A stretch of DNA of 24,738 nt from an uncultured Methylotenera sp. (GCF_946479685.1 NZ_CAMLGS010000031.1:1-24738); one strand, 5' to 3'; positions 1 through 6,839 are shown, counted from the first letter of the stretch. Translations and numbers: made by a program. Notes: generated by a model from the letters alone, not told the origin.

Positions 1-28
1 TATCAGGTTGTTCTCGCCAAAGTTTCAT
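1..28 (-). CDS. 5' end of the second integron cassette gene (partial)
   Basis: Reading leftward from the cassette boundary at base 38, a ten-base leader (TTAGGTTTAT) is followed by an ATG at 28-26. An open frame MKLWREQPD then runs off the window edge. The position fits a cassette gene: it starts directly after the crossover point of the preceding attC and has the same orientation as cassette 1. Only nine codons are visible, so no product can be named and the frame could close just outside the window. No Shine-Dalgarno-like sequence lies in the ten-base leader. The start is 18 bases beyond the stop codon of the cassette 1 gene, which would allow translational coupling. Confidence 0.5.
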
Positions 29-32
29 ATAA

Positions 33-90
33 ACCTAACGTTTGAATTAAGGGGCGCCGTTAGGCGTCCCGCTTGAATGATGGGTTAGCC
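33..90 (-). other. attC recombination site of cassette 1
   Basis: The 58-base site reads, on the minus strand, GGCTAAC (90-84), an imperfect long inverted repeat, a four-base apical TAAC, and GTTAGGT (39-33). The outer GTTAG and CTAAC boxes pair. Inner arms with TCAAG on one side and CTTAA on the other give the L boxes, and GGACGCC faces GGCGCCCC with an unpaired base, as expected of a folded bottom-strand attC. The overall pattern closely resembles the aadA-type attC I know. The 1R'' box GGCTAAC is the exact complement of the first bases of this cassette (GTTAGCC at 472-466), which confirms that site and cassette belong together. Crossover is expected between G39 and T38. Confidence 0.92.
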
Positions 91-471
91 CTGCCAACTC
101 ATTACAAGCAGCAATATTAGCAGCTACCTTGGGCAAAAATGTTTCTGGCTCGCAAATTGTACCTGGCGGTGAGATTTTGCATAAACCAGCAATTAAAAAA
201 TCACTTACTGCTTGAGTGCAAGCAGGGTAACTATCAAGTGCTACGGATGGCTGCGAGTTAAGCCCCCATGAATTTAAAAAGGTTTGCATTCTTTCAAGGC
301 CACCACTGAAATAGTTACGGTCATTTGCTGAAACGGCGGCCTCCATTTTAGGAAGCTCTTGCGCCAGAAATGCAGTTGCCGACGCAGGGAACCCAGCAGT
401 AGGTTGCTGTGCTAAAGCTTGCGATGTAAAAAATAAGATGGCAAAAGCTAGTGAGATTTTCATGTGGCTAA
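39..471 (-). mobile_element. integron gene cassette 1 (433 bp)
   Basis: The cassette runs, in its own direction, from T471 (after the core GTTAGCC, 472-466) to G39 at the end of its attC. It holds one gene with an eight-base leader and an attC overlapping the gene's 3' end, leaving almost no noncoding DNA. It lies directly next to the attI region, so it is the first cassette of the array and closest to the predicted Pc promoter. Complementarity between its first bases and its attC 1R'' box shows that it can exist as a circle. It is AT-rich compared with the housekeeping genes further right. Confidence 0.88.
47..463 (-). CDS. exported four-cysteine protein of unknown function (cassette gene)
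   Basis: The 138-residue product opens with a typical Sec signal peptide: MKIS, a hydrophobic stretch, then ALA before Gln19, so cleavage after Ala18 is likely. The mature part would be about 120 residues and seems mostly helical. It has four cysteines (82, 95, 104, 120), suited to two disulfides in the periplasm or outside the cell. I see no catalytic motif and do not recognise the family. The last 14 residues (from Gly125) are encoded by the attC site, and the TAA stop (49-47) lies within it, so the His-, Ser- and Gly-rich tail is probably a by-product of the recombination site. The start is the ATG eight bases inside the cassette; no ribosome binding site precedes it. Expression should depend on the external Pc promoter. 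Confidence 0.8.
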   Translation of the reverse strand: MKISLAFAILFFTSQALAQQPTAGFPASATAFLAQELPKMEAAVSANDRNYFSGGLERMQTFLNSWGLNSQPSVALDSYPACTQAVSDFLIAGLCKISPPGTICEPETFLPKVAANIAACNELAGLTHHSSGTPNGAP

Positions 472-535
472 CGTAAAGTAGACACCGATTTAGGTGTATA
501 ACTTGGTAAAGTTGTGTGTATAATTTTATTCATTA
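466..535 (-). other. attI region of the integron
   Basis: The core GTTAGCC (minus strand, 472-466) marks the junction where cassette 1 is inserted. The DNA from here toward intI is the platform side and therefore the primary attachment site. A short inverted repeat, ACACC (482-486) facing GGTGT (493-497), sits about 10 bases from the crossover and could be part of an integrase binding site. The extent toward intI cannot be set from sequence alone, because attI sites share little beyond the core. The call rests on position between the integrase gene and a verified cassette boundary. Confidence 0.7.
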
Positions 536-611
536 CTTTTGTTAAGTTATTAATTGTTATGTGGTTAGTAACTTTACTTTGCTTGATTTGTTTATTTTGA
601 AAGTACACCTA
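482..611. repeat. inverted TACACCTA motif in both divergent leaders, plus local hairpin
   Basis: TAGGTGTA at 491-498 is the exact reverse complement of TACACCTA at 604-611. The motif therefore appears in the sense direction in the leader of the cassette transcript and just before the intI start codon (one base separates it from the ATG at 613). The first copy is also one arm of a local inverted repeat, ACACC (482-486) with GGTGT (493-497), loop of six. It could serve as an integrase or regulator binding site, or be chance: eight bases is short. Confidence 0.45.
517..545 (-). promoter_or_regulatory. predicted cassette promoter Pc
   Basis: On the minus strand TTAACA (545-540) and TATACA (522-517) are separated by exactly 17 bases, a good sigma-70 spacing with five of six consensus bases in each hexamer. 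Transcription would start near 510 and reach the cassette 1 ATG at 463 through about 47 bases of leader. Its place, between intI and attI and pointing into the array, is where integrons carry Pc. No canonical LexA box (CTGT-N8-ACAG) is visible between 464 and 612. Confidence 0.55.
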
Positions 612-612
612 G

Positions 613-1578
613 ATGACTAAACAGCCAACATTGCTAGAGGTGGTTCAGCAAAAGATACGTGTTAAGCATTACAGTATTCGAACGGAAATGCAATATTTGC
701 AGTGGGTAAAGCGTTTTATTTTGTTTCATCATAAACGTCATCCGCGCGAGATGGGTGGTCCTGAGGTTGAGGCATTCCTGTCGCATTTAGCTACGCATGG
801 CAATGTGTCGTCTAGCACGCAAAATCAGGCATTGTCGGCTTTATTGTTTTTGTATCGTGAGGTGTTGGGCTTATCTTTGCCGTGGATGGATGATGTGGTG
901 CGGGCAAAGAAGCCGCAACGTTTACCTGTGGTGCTTTCCAAGCAGGAGGTCGCCAAAATACTGGATCGTATGCAGTCTACGCATGGTCTGATTGCGCGTT
1001 TGCTATATGGCACCGGGGTTCGCATCATGGAGTGTTGCCGCTTGCGGGTGCAGGATATTGATTTTGACCGCGGTGAGCTTTTGATTCGTAATGGCAAAGG
1101 GGCGAAGGATAGGGTGACGATGTTACCTAAATCTTTAGTGGAGCCGTTAAGAGCGCATTTAATTTGGCGCAAGGCGTTGTTTGATGCAGATGTCGCTAAA
1201 GGTAAGGCTGAAGTCTACTTGCCAGATGCATTAGAGCGCAAATATGTGAATGTGGCAACAAGCTGGGCTTGGCAGTATGTGTTTTGCTCGGGTAGTTACT
1301 CGGTTGATCCGCGTAGCGGGCGTGAGCGCAGGCATCATTTGGATGAAAAGTTAGTGCAGCGCGCAGTTAAAAAAGCAGTGGCATTGGCTGGAGTTGATAA
1401 GCCTGCAACTCCGCATACTTTTCGCCATAGTTTTGCGACACATTTGCTTGAAGGGGGCTATGATATACGCACCGTGCAAGAGTTATTGGGGCATTCGGAT
1501 GTGAGTACAACGATGATTTATACCCATGTGCTGAATAAGGGCGGGCGTGGCGTCAGCAGCCCTTTGGATACTTTATAA
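613..1578 (+). CDS. intI: integron integrase (tyrosine recombinase)
   Basis: The 321-residue protein is a full-length integron integrase that recombines attI with attC and attC with attC. The tyrosine recombinase residues are all present: Arg137, Lys162, His268, Arg271, His294 and Tyr303. Each lies exactly nine residues before its IntI1 counterpart (146, 171, 277, 280, 303, 312). The integron-specific insertion is visible near residues 204-225 (LPDALERKY, then WAWQYVF), which separates IntI from XerC and XerD. The C-terminus with THVLNKGGRGV and SPLDTL is also typical. The ATG at 613 has a modest GAAAG nine bases upstream. Orientation away from attI and the cassette array is standard. No frameshift or internal stop is seen, so it is probably active. 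No convincing promoter was found upstream. Confidence 0.96.
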   Translation: MTKQPTLLEVVQQKIRVKHYSIRTEMQYLQWVKRFILFHHKRHPREMGGPEVEAFLSHLATHGNVSSSTQNQALSALLFLYREVLGLSLPWMDDVVRAKKPQRLPVVLSKQEVAKILDRMQSTHGLIARLLYGTGVRIMECCRLRVQDIDFDRGELLIRNGKGAKDRVTMLPKSLVEPLRAHLIWRKALFDADVAKGKAEVYLPDALERKYVNVATSWAWQYVFCSGSYSVDPRSGRERRHHLDEKLVQRAVKKAVALAGVDKPATPHTFRHSFATHLLEGGYDIRTVQELLGHSDVSTTMIYTHVLNKGGRGVSSPLDTL

Positions 1579-1606
1579 CGCGTTTAGCCTGGTTTTGGCA
1601 CTTTTG

Positions 1607-1630
1607 CGTATGAAATCATACGTTTCTTTC
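1607..1630 (+). terminator. possible intI terminator
   Basis: CGTATGA and TCATACG (1607-1622) form a perfect seven-base inverted repeat, or six pairs around AAAT, followed by TTTCTTTC. The stem is short and AT-rich, so termination is likely only partial and some reading into ilvD is possible. Confidence 0.35.
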
Positions 1631-1638
1631 ACATTTCT

Positions 1639-1668
1639 TTGGCTAGTTGGCGCTAGCTAGTCTAAAAT
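1639..1668 (+). promoter_or_regulatory. predicted ilvD promoter
   Basis: TTGGCT (1639-1644) and TAAAAT (1663-1668) stand 18 bases apart, giving a start near 1675 and a leader of about 35 bases before the ilvD ATG at 1710. An ilvD promoter downstream of the intI hairpin would free ilvD from integron transcription. Confidence 0.45.
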
Positions 1669-1709
1669 TACACTTTATTGTTTATTCACTTTATTTACGG
1701 ATTTTTATC

Positions 1710-3560
1710 ATGCCAGTTTATCGTTCACATACCACTACTCACGGCCGTAACATGGCGGGTGCGCGCGCACTATGGCGTGCCACTGGCATGAAAGACGGTG
1801 ACTTTAATAAACCGATTATTGCGGTAGCTAATTCGTTCACGCAGTTTGTGCCGGGTCACGTGCATTTAAAAGACATGGGCCAATTGGTTGCGCGTGAAAT
1901 TGAAAAAGCGGGCGGCGTGGCCAAAGAGTTCAATACCATTGCGGTGGATGATGGTATTGCCATGGGTCATGGCGGTATGCTTTATAGCTTGCCTAGCCGC
2001 GACTTAATTGCCGACAGTGTTGAATACATGGTGAATGCACACTGTGCAGATGCGCTGGTATGTATCTCCAACTGTGACAAAATCACCCCGGGCATGCTGA
2101 TGGCTGCGTTGCGTTTGAATATCCCAGTGGTGTTTGTATCTGGCGGCCCAATGGAAGCCGGTAAAGTGAACTGGGGCGGCAATACGCACAAACTAGACTT
2201 AGTAGATGCGATGGTGGCTGCTGCAGATAGCAATGTTAGCGATGCAGAAGCGGAAGCGATTGAGCGTTCAGCATGCCCAACTTGCGGTTCATGCTCAGGT
2301 ATGTTTACCGCCAACTCTATGAACTGCCTGACAGAGGCTTTAGGCTTAAGCTTGCCAGGTAATGGTTCAACATTAGCTACACACGGCGCACGTAAACAAT
2401 TATTCCTGCAAGCTGGCCGTTTAATTGTTGAATTGGCAAAACGCCATTACGAGCAAGATGACTATACCGTATTGCCACGCAGCATTGCTAATATGCAGGC
2501 GTTTGAAAACGCGATGGCATTAGACGTGTCTATGGGCGGTTCAACCAATACAGTATTGCACTTGTTGGCCGCAGCGCACGAAGCAGGTTTGGATTTCACC
2601 ATGAGTGATATTGACCGTATTTCACGCAAAGTGCCATGCTTGAGTAAAGTTGCGCCAGCTACTGCTAAATACCACATGGAAGACGTGCACCGTGCCGGTG
2701 GCGTGATGGGTATTTTAGGCGAGTTGAATCGTGCTGGCGTCATCCATACTGAAGCGCCAACCGTTCATAGCAAAAACATGGGTGAAGCTTTGGCTAAATG
2801 GGATATCAAAGTTACTAAAGACGAAGATGTGTTGAAATTCTACCGTGCGGCACCTGGCGGCATTGCTACGACTATTGCGTTCTCACAAAGCATGCTGTGG
2901 CCAACATTGGATGACGACCGTGCAGAAGGCTGTATCCGTGATAAAGCCCATGCTTACTCACAAGATGGCGGTTTGGCGGTGCTATACGGCAATATCGCAT
3001 TAGACGGCTGTATCGTTAAAACCGCGGGTGTGGACGACAGCATCCTGAAATTTAACGGCCGTGCCCGTATTTTTGAAAGTCAGGACTCAGCAGTAGAAGC
3101 GATTCTTGCTGATGAAATCGTGGCTGGTGATGTGGTGGTGATTCGCTACGAAGGCCCACGCGGTGGCCCAGGTATGCAAGAGATGTTATATCCAACTTCA
3201 TACTTGAAATCTAAAGGTCTGGGCAAAGCCTGTGCGTTGCTGACTGATGGCCGCTTCTCTGGCGGTACCTCAGGTTTGAGTATCGGCCACGCTTCACCAG
3301 AGGCAGCTGAGGGCGGCGCTATTGGTCTAGTCCAAGAAAACGACACAATTGAAATTGATATTCCTAACCGTACGATTCATTTGGTAATCACAGATGAAGA
3401 GATGGCGCACCGTCGCGCAAAAATGGAAGATAAAGGCAAAGACGCCTGGAAACCGGTGAATCGTGAAAGAGCGGTATCACCGGCATTGCGTGCCTATGCC
3501 GCAATGAGTACCAGTGCTGCACGTGGTGCGGTACGTGATGTTTCCCAAATTGAAAAATAA
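1710..3560 (+). CDS. ilvD: dihydroxy-acid dehydratase
   Basis: The enzyme dehydrates 2,3-dihydroxyisovalerate and 2,3-dihydroxy-3-methylvalerate in valine, isoleucine and leucine synthesis. The 616-residue length equals the E. coli enzyme. Iron-sulfur ligands are visible as Cys122 (in NCDKITPGM) and Cys195 (in [10 protein letters not shown]). Asp80/Asp81 and Lys124 match the metal site. The start chosen is the ATG at 1710 ([14 protein letters not shown]), which agrees with the family N-terminus and has ACGGA about eight bases upstream; the frame is open further upstream but that extension has no family similarity. It is the first housekeeping gene next to the integron platform. The following mutarotase gene lies 75 bases downstream in the same direction and may share its transcript. 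Confidence 0.97.
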   Translation: MPVYRSHTTTHGRNMAGARALWRATGMKDGDFNKPIIAVANSFTQFVPGHVHLKDMGQLVAREIEKAGGVAKEFNTIAVDDGIAMGHGGMLYSLPSRDLIADSVEYMVNAHCADALVCISNCDKITPGMLMAALRLNIPVVFVSGGPMEAGKVNWGGNTHKLDLVDAMVAAADSNVSDAEAEAIERSACPTCGSCSGMFTANSMNCLTEALGLSLPGNGSTLATHGARKQLFLQAGRLIVELAKRHYEQDDYTVLPRSIANMQAFENAMALDVSMGGSTNTVLHLLAAAHEAGLDFTMSDIDRISRKVPCLSKVAPATAKYHMEDVHRAGGVMGILGELNRAGVIHTEAPTVHSKNMGEALAKWDIKVTKDEDVLKFYRAAPGGIATTIAFSQSMLWPTLDDDRAEGCIRDKAHAYSQDGGLAVLYGNIALDGCIVKTAGVDDSILKFNGRARIFESQDSAVEAILADEIVAGDVVVIRYEGPRGGPGMQEMLYPTSYLKSKGLGKACALLTDGRFSGGTSGLSIGHASPEAAEGGAIGLVQENDTIEIDIPNRTIHLVITDEEMAHRRAKMEDKGKDAWKPVNRERAVSPALRAYAAMSTSAARGAVRDVSQIEK

Positions 3561-3616
3561 GATTGGGAAGTAATTTATTCAGATTAAATCACTTTCATCA
3601 GCAGTACGGAAAGTGA
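3542..3616 (+). repeat. two inverted repeats between ilvD and the mutarotase gene
   Basis: TTCCCAA (3542-3548) pairs with TTGGGAA (3563-3569) across the ilvD stop codon. TCACTTTC (3589-3596) pairs perfectly with GAAAGTGA (3609-3616) around a 12-base loop. Neither is followed by a long T run, so they look more like RNA-processing or stability hairpins, or weak attenuators, than strong terminators. Confidence 0.4.
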
Positions 3617-3635
3617 CCAATTGATAAGGTAATGT

Positions 3636-4574
3636 ATGACATTAGATTCGCTAGAAGACCATATCTTTAGAAAGAAAGATGGGCAAGGCTGCTCCACATT
3701 GCATCCGCATGTGACCGTCACTGAAGACGAAAACGGCCTGCAATATCTAGAGATAGATAATCCATTGGCAACTGCCAAAATCGCGCTGCAAGGCGGCCAT
3801 GTGATGCAATGGCAGCCAAAAACAGAAAAAGAGCCGGTGCTTTGGCTTTCTGACCATGCGCGCTATGTAAAAGGCCGCTCTATCCGCGGTGGTGTGCCGA
3901 TTTGCTGGCCATGGTTTGGCGCGCATCCAACCGATAGCACATTATGCCCACACGGTTTCGCAAGGGTAATCCCATGGCAGTTGGTGGATGTAGATGCTAC
4001 TGACACAGGCGCAACCCGTATTGTGTTGCAAATGATAGAAACGCCAGAGGCGAAAAGACAGTTATCGTACTCCTACGTGCTCACCATGATGGTCACTATC
4101 GGTAAGCGTTTGAAAATTGATCTGGCTACCACCAACAAATCTGACCATCCATTCTTGATTGGTGAGGCATTCCACACTTACCTTAACGTGAGTGATGTTG
4201 GCAATGTGCGCGTAACCGGCCTGCAAGACTGCCTATATGCAGACAAACTACGCCAATACCGACGCTACGTAGAGCACAATGTGCTGAAATTTGATGGCGA
4301 GTTTGACCGTGTTTACCTAGACCACAACTCTGACTGCCTGATCCATGACCCTATCTATAACCGAGTAGTGCGTGTGGGTAAGTCCGGTAGTGATACTACC
4401 GTGGTATGGAGCCCGGGCGCGGAAAAAGCGCATGCGATGGGCGATATGGGTGATGCAGACGAATGGCGTAAAACCGTCTGTGTGGAAACTGCAAATGCAC
4501 TGGAAAACTCTGTGGTGATCAGCCCGAACAGAACGCATACCATGTCTGTTGAATATAGTGTGGAGGCACTGTAG
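3636..4574 (+). CDS. D-hexose-6-phosphate mutarotase (YeaD-like, galactose mutarotase fold)
   Basis: The 312-residue protein belongs to the aldose 1-epimerase-like glucose-6-phosphate 1-epimerase group, which interconverts alpha and beta anomers of hexose 6-phosphates in the cytoplasm. The signature GGVPICWPWFG (85-95) is followed by HGFAR (106-110). Candidate catalytic residues are His106, His180 (in EAFHTYL) and Glu284 (in VCVETAN), with Arg84 and Arg110 for the phosphate. The ATG at 3636 has AAGG six bases upstream. It follows ilvD, but no metabolic link to it is evident. Anomer preference cannot be told from sequence. Confidence 0.9.
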   Translation: MTLDSLEDHIFRKKDGQGCSTLHPHVTVTEDENGLQYLEIDNPLATAKIALQGGHVMQWQPKTEKEPVLWLSDHARYVKGRSIRGGVPICWPWFGAHPTDSTLCPHGFARVIPWQLVDVDATDTGATRIVLQMIETPEAKRQLSYSYVLTMMVTIGKRLKIDLATTNKSDHPFLIGEAFHTYLNVSDVGNVRVTGLQDCLYADKLRQYRRYVEHNVLKFDGEFDRVYLDHNSDCLIHDPIYNRVVRVGKSGSDTTVVWSPGAEKAHAMGDMGDADEWRKTVCVETANALENSVVISPNRTHTMSVEYSVEAL

Positions 4575-4603
4575 TCAGCTGCATTTTTTATTTTACGGTC
4601 ATG

Positions 4604-4631
4604 TCAACGCGTGTCATGATCGACACGTTGA
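4604..4631 (+). repeat. bulged hairpin downstream of the mutarotase gene
   Basis: TCAA (4604-4607) plus CGTGTC (4610-4615) pair with GACACG (4622-4627) plus TTGA (4628-4631), with a two-base bulge and a six-base loop. It is not followed by a T run. It may stabilise the 3' end of the transcript. A second short inverted repeat, GTACC-CTA-GGTAC, follows at 4634-4646. Confidence 0.35.
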
Positions 4632-4704
4632 GTGTACCCTAGGTACTGAAATTTACTTCAATTGTTTAAAATTTTATATATTTTAGCCCGTTGAGGTAGA
4701 TTTG

Positions 4705-4743
4705 ATTTAACTCACTTGTCATAAGTTAAATTATGAGTATGAT
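4705..4743 (+). promoter_or_regulatory. cytochrome c promoter with overlapping palindromic operator
   Basis: TTGTCA (4716-4721) and TATGAT (4738-4743) are 16 bases apart, each matching five of six consensus bases. Transcription would begin near 4750, leaving a 50-base leader. A perfect inverted repeat, ATTTAACT (4705-4712) and AGTTAAAT (4724-4731) with 11 bases between, brackets the -35 element. That is a typical position for a repressor or activator site, but the regulator is unknown. Confidence 0.6.
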
Positions 4744-4799
4744 ATGCGGGTTGTAAAATTTATAACTACTATTATTAAGTGTTAATTCAAGGAGATAGC

Positions 4800-5129
4800 A
4801 TGAAGGCTTTATTATTAACAATCGCTACTGCTGGTTCTATGTTGCTGACTGCGCAAGCAGGTGCTGCGGTGGATGCAAAAGCTGCTGAAGCTTTGGCACA
4901 AAAAAGTGGCTGTCTAGCATGTCACTCAGTAGATAAAAAAGTATTAGGTCCAGCTTACAAAGATGTTGCGGCTAAATACAAAGGCGACAAAACTGCAGAA
5001 GCAAAATTGATTGAGAAAGTTAAAAAAGGCGGTAGCGGTGTTTGGGGCCCTATGCCTATGCCAGCTAACAGTCCACAAGTTAAAGATGCTGACATCAAAA
5101 CAGTGGTTGAGTGGGTTCTTTCACTTTAA
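4800..5129 (+). CDS. periplasmic mono-haem cytochrome c (class I, c551/c552-like)
   Basis: The 109-residue precursor has a signal peptide ending about Ala22-Ala23, so the mature protein is roughly 86 residues. Haem attachment is through Cys38-Leu-Ala-Cys41-His42, and the sixth ligand is Met85 or Met87 in WGPMPMPAN. Size and motif spacing fit the small c551/c552 electron carriers that shuttle electrons in the periplasm to terminal oxidases or from dehydrogenases. The ATG at 4800 is chosen because AAGGAG lies five bases upstream and the signal peptide starts there. The gene is alone between its own promoter and a strong terminator, so it is monocistronic. Its redox partner cannot be deduced from neighbours. 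Confidence 0.93.
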   Translation: MKALLLTIATAGSMLLTAQAGAAVDAKAAEALAQKSGCLACHSVDKKVLGPAYKDVAAKYKGDKTAEAKLIEKVKKGGSGVWGPMPMPANSPQVKDADIKTVVEWVLSL

Positions 5130-5171
5130 TCATTTGCTAAGCGCTTGAATAACATTTGAGTGCTAGTCACA

Positions 5172-5204
5172 TAAAAAAAGCCAGCTTAAAAAGCTGGCTT
5201 TTTT
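5172..5204. terminator. bidirectional intrinsic terminator
   Basis: AAGCCAGCTT (5178-5187) and AAGCTGGCTT (5191-5200) form a perfect ten-pair stem around AAA, with a run of A before and T after. It works in both directions and separates the cytochrome gene from the convergent permease gene. Confidence 0.92.
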
Positions 5205-5222
5205 ATTGCGTGTGCGTTGTGT

Positions 5223-6638
5223 TTACGCTTTATGCTTATGCAGCAAATTTAATTTACTATGGTGCATAGAGTAAGCAAAGTAAAACACGATGCCCACCAA
5301 TATCCAGGTGCCAAATCTGATCCAGGTGCTGGCCGGCAGGAATGACATCAGTGCGCCGCATGAAATAATGCCTAATACCGGAATCAGTGGGTTCCAAGGA
5401 TTTTTGAACGGGCGAGGCAGGTTAGGCTGACGGATACGCAATACAATCACGCCCACACACACCATGACAAAGCTTGCCAATGTACCGATGTTTACGGTTT
5501 CAGCAAGCTGACCAAGTGGGATAAAGCCTGCCACTAGCGACACCACAAAACCACACATGAGAATGATTCTAGTCGGCGTTTTGCGGTCTGGATTAACTTT
5601 AGAAAAGATAGGGGAAATCAACCCATCACGGCTCATAGAGAACAGAATGCGGGTTAAGCCATATAGCAGCACCAGCAGCACGGTAATCAGGCCAGCGAGC
5701 ACACCGGTTGCTACTAGCGTAGATGACCATGTATGGCCGAGCCTGCTTAGGGCGTAGGCAACCGGAGATGATACGTTAAGCTCGGTGTAAGGCACGATAC
5801 CCGTGAGTAAGCCTGATACCACGATATAAACGATGGTGCAGAACACGAGTGAGCTGAGTAGGCCGATAGGTAAGTCGCGCTGCGGATTTTTTGCTTCTTC
5901 GGCGGCAGTAGACACTGCATCAAAGCCAAAGTAAGCAAAAAACACGAGAGAGGCACCAGCTAATACACCTATATTTCTACCGTCTTCCAAGGTACTGAAC
6001 CAGCCAAATGGCATAAACGGCTGCCAGTTATCGGTGTTGAGGTGAGCGGAGGCCAGCGCGATAAAGATCGCAATGGTCGATAGCTTGATAATGACGATAA
6101 TGTTGTTAAAGCGCGCGCTTTCTTTTACGCCAATAATTAATAAAATCGTGAGTACCCAGATAATAGAGAATGCCGGTAAGTTGATGAGGCCGCCCATGAT
6201 TGGCGCTTTAGTGATAGCCTCAGGTAGATGGATGTTGAAGTTGTTAAGGGTGTTGATAAAGTAGCCAGCCCAGCCATTAGCCACGGCAGCGGCGCCTACG
6301 CCGTATTCCAATAACAGAATCCAACCCATTACCCAGGCGATAAACTCGCCGAAAGCGACATAACTGTAACCGTAAGCACTGCCGGAGCCGCCCACTGAGG
6401 CAGCCAACTCAGCGTAAGCTAGCGCGGCAAAGCCTGATGCCACACCAGCAATAATAAACGACAGTACCACTGCCGGGCCAGACTGCGTAGCGGCTGCAAT
6501 GCCGGTTAATACAAAGATACCGGTGCCGATGGCACAACCTATGCCTAACAGCGCTAAATCAAATGCCGATAAACATTTTTTTAGCTCGCTGTCTGCGTGA
6601 GCGCTGATTATTTTAGTTCTAAGTAGCTGCTTGAGCAT
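5223..6638 (-). CDS. APC-superfamily amino acid permease (cationic amino acid transporter type)
   Basis: The 471-residue protein is an inner-membrane permease with about 12 hydrophobic segments. Its N-terminal LGIGCAIGTGIFVLTG (31-46) is the substrate-binding unwound helix of the APC fold. GSGSAYGY and the GFDAVSTAAEEAKNP segment are typical of the YfnA/CAT-like branch, which imports or exchanges amino acids. The substrate cannot be fixed from sequence. The ATG at 6638 has AAAAGGG nine bases upstream. The leader contains alternative hairpins that could control translation (see 6642-6745). The gene ends at the bidirectional terminator. Confidence 0.9.
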   Translation of the reverse strand: MLKQLLRTKIISAHADSELKKCLSAFDLALLGIGCAIGTGIFVLTGIAAATQSGPAVVLSFIIAGVASGFAALAYAELAASVGGSGSAYGYSYVAFGEFIAWVMGWILLLEYGVGAAAVANGWAGYFINTLNNFNIHLPEAITKAPIMGGLINLPAFSIIWVLTILLIIGVKESARFNNIIVIIKLSTIAIFIALASAHLNTDNWQPFMPFGWFSTLEDGRNIGVLAGASLVFFAYFGFDAVSTAAEEAKNPQRDLPIGLLSSLVFCTIVYIVVSGLLTGIVPYTELNVSSPVAYALSRLGHTWSSTLVATGVLAGLITVLLVLLYGLTRILFSMSRDGLISPIFSKVNPDRKTPTRIILMCGFVVSLVAGFIPLGQLAETVNIGTLASFVMVCVGVIVLRIRQPNLPRPFKNPWNPLIPVLGIISCGALMSFLPASTWIRFGTWILVGIVFYFAYSMHHSKLNLLHKHKA

Positions 6639-6641
6639 AAC

Positions 6642-6745
6642 GGGTATCCCTTTTAGTGTATGACTTGATACCCAGCCAATGACGATAAATTGGTTGGGTA
6701 CTGTTAGTTGATGCTAAACATTTCATGGGTGATGGTCAATCACCG
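6642..6745 (-). promoter_or_regulatory. structured permease leader with mutually exclusive hairpins
   Basis: In transcript order the leader contains three helices. The first is GGTGAT/ATCACC (6744-6728, loop of five). The second is a small GTTTAG/CTAAC hairpin (6719-6703). The third is a 12-position stem TACCCAACCAAT / ATTGGCTGGGTA (6700-6669, one A-C mismatch, eight-base loop). The 3' arm of the third helix includes GGGTATC (6673-6667), which can instead pair perfectly with GATACCC (6648-6642), three bases before the start codon. That pairing puts AAAAGG of the Shine-Dalgarno in its loop. No known riboswitch class was recognised. Confidence 0.45.
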
Positions 6746-6839
6746 CTTATTATTGTAATTATCTATTTTTACGACTATTTTTTTATTAGTCATTCTTTCA
6801 CTAGCGATTATTTTATTGCGATGCTTACAGGCTATTTTG

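Noticed and set aside
464..612. LexA/SOS box controlling intI, as in several known integrons
   Set aside because: No CTGT-N8-ACAG or close variant was found on either strand between the cassette start and intI.
613..1578. XerC or XerD instead of an integron integrase
   Set aside because: The integron-specific insertion (LPDALERKY, WAWQYVF) and the adjacent attC and cassette rule out the Xer family.
1647..1709. Longer ilvD start at 1647
   Set aside because: The extra 21 residues are unlike the family and overlap the predicted promoter. The ATG at 1710 has the better ribosome binding site and N-terminus.
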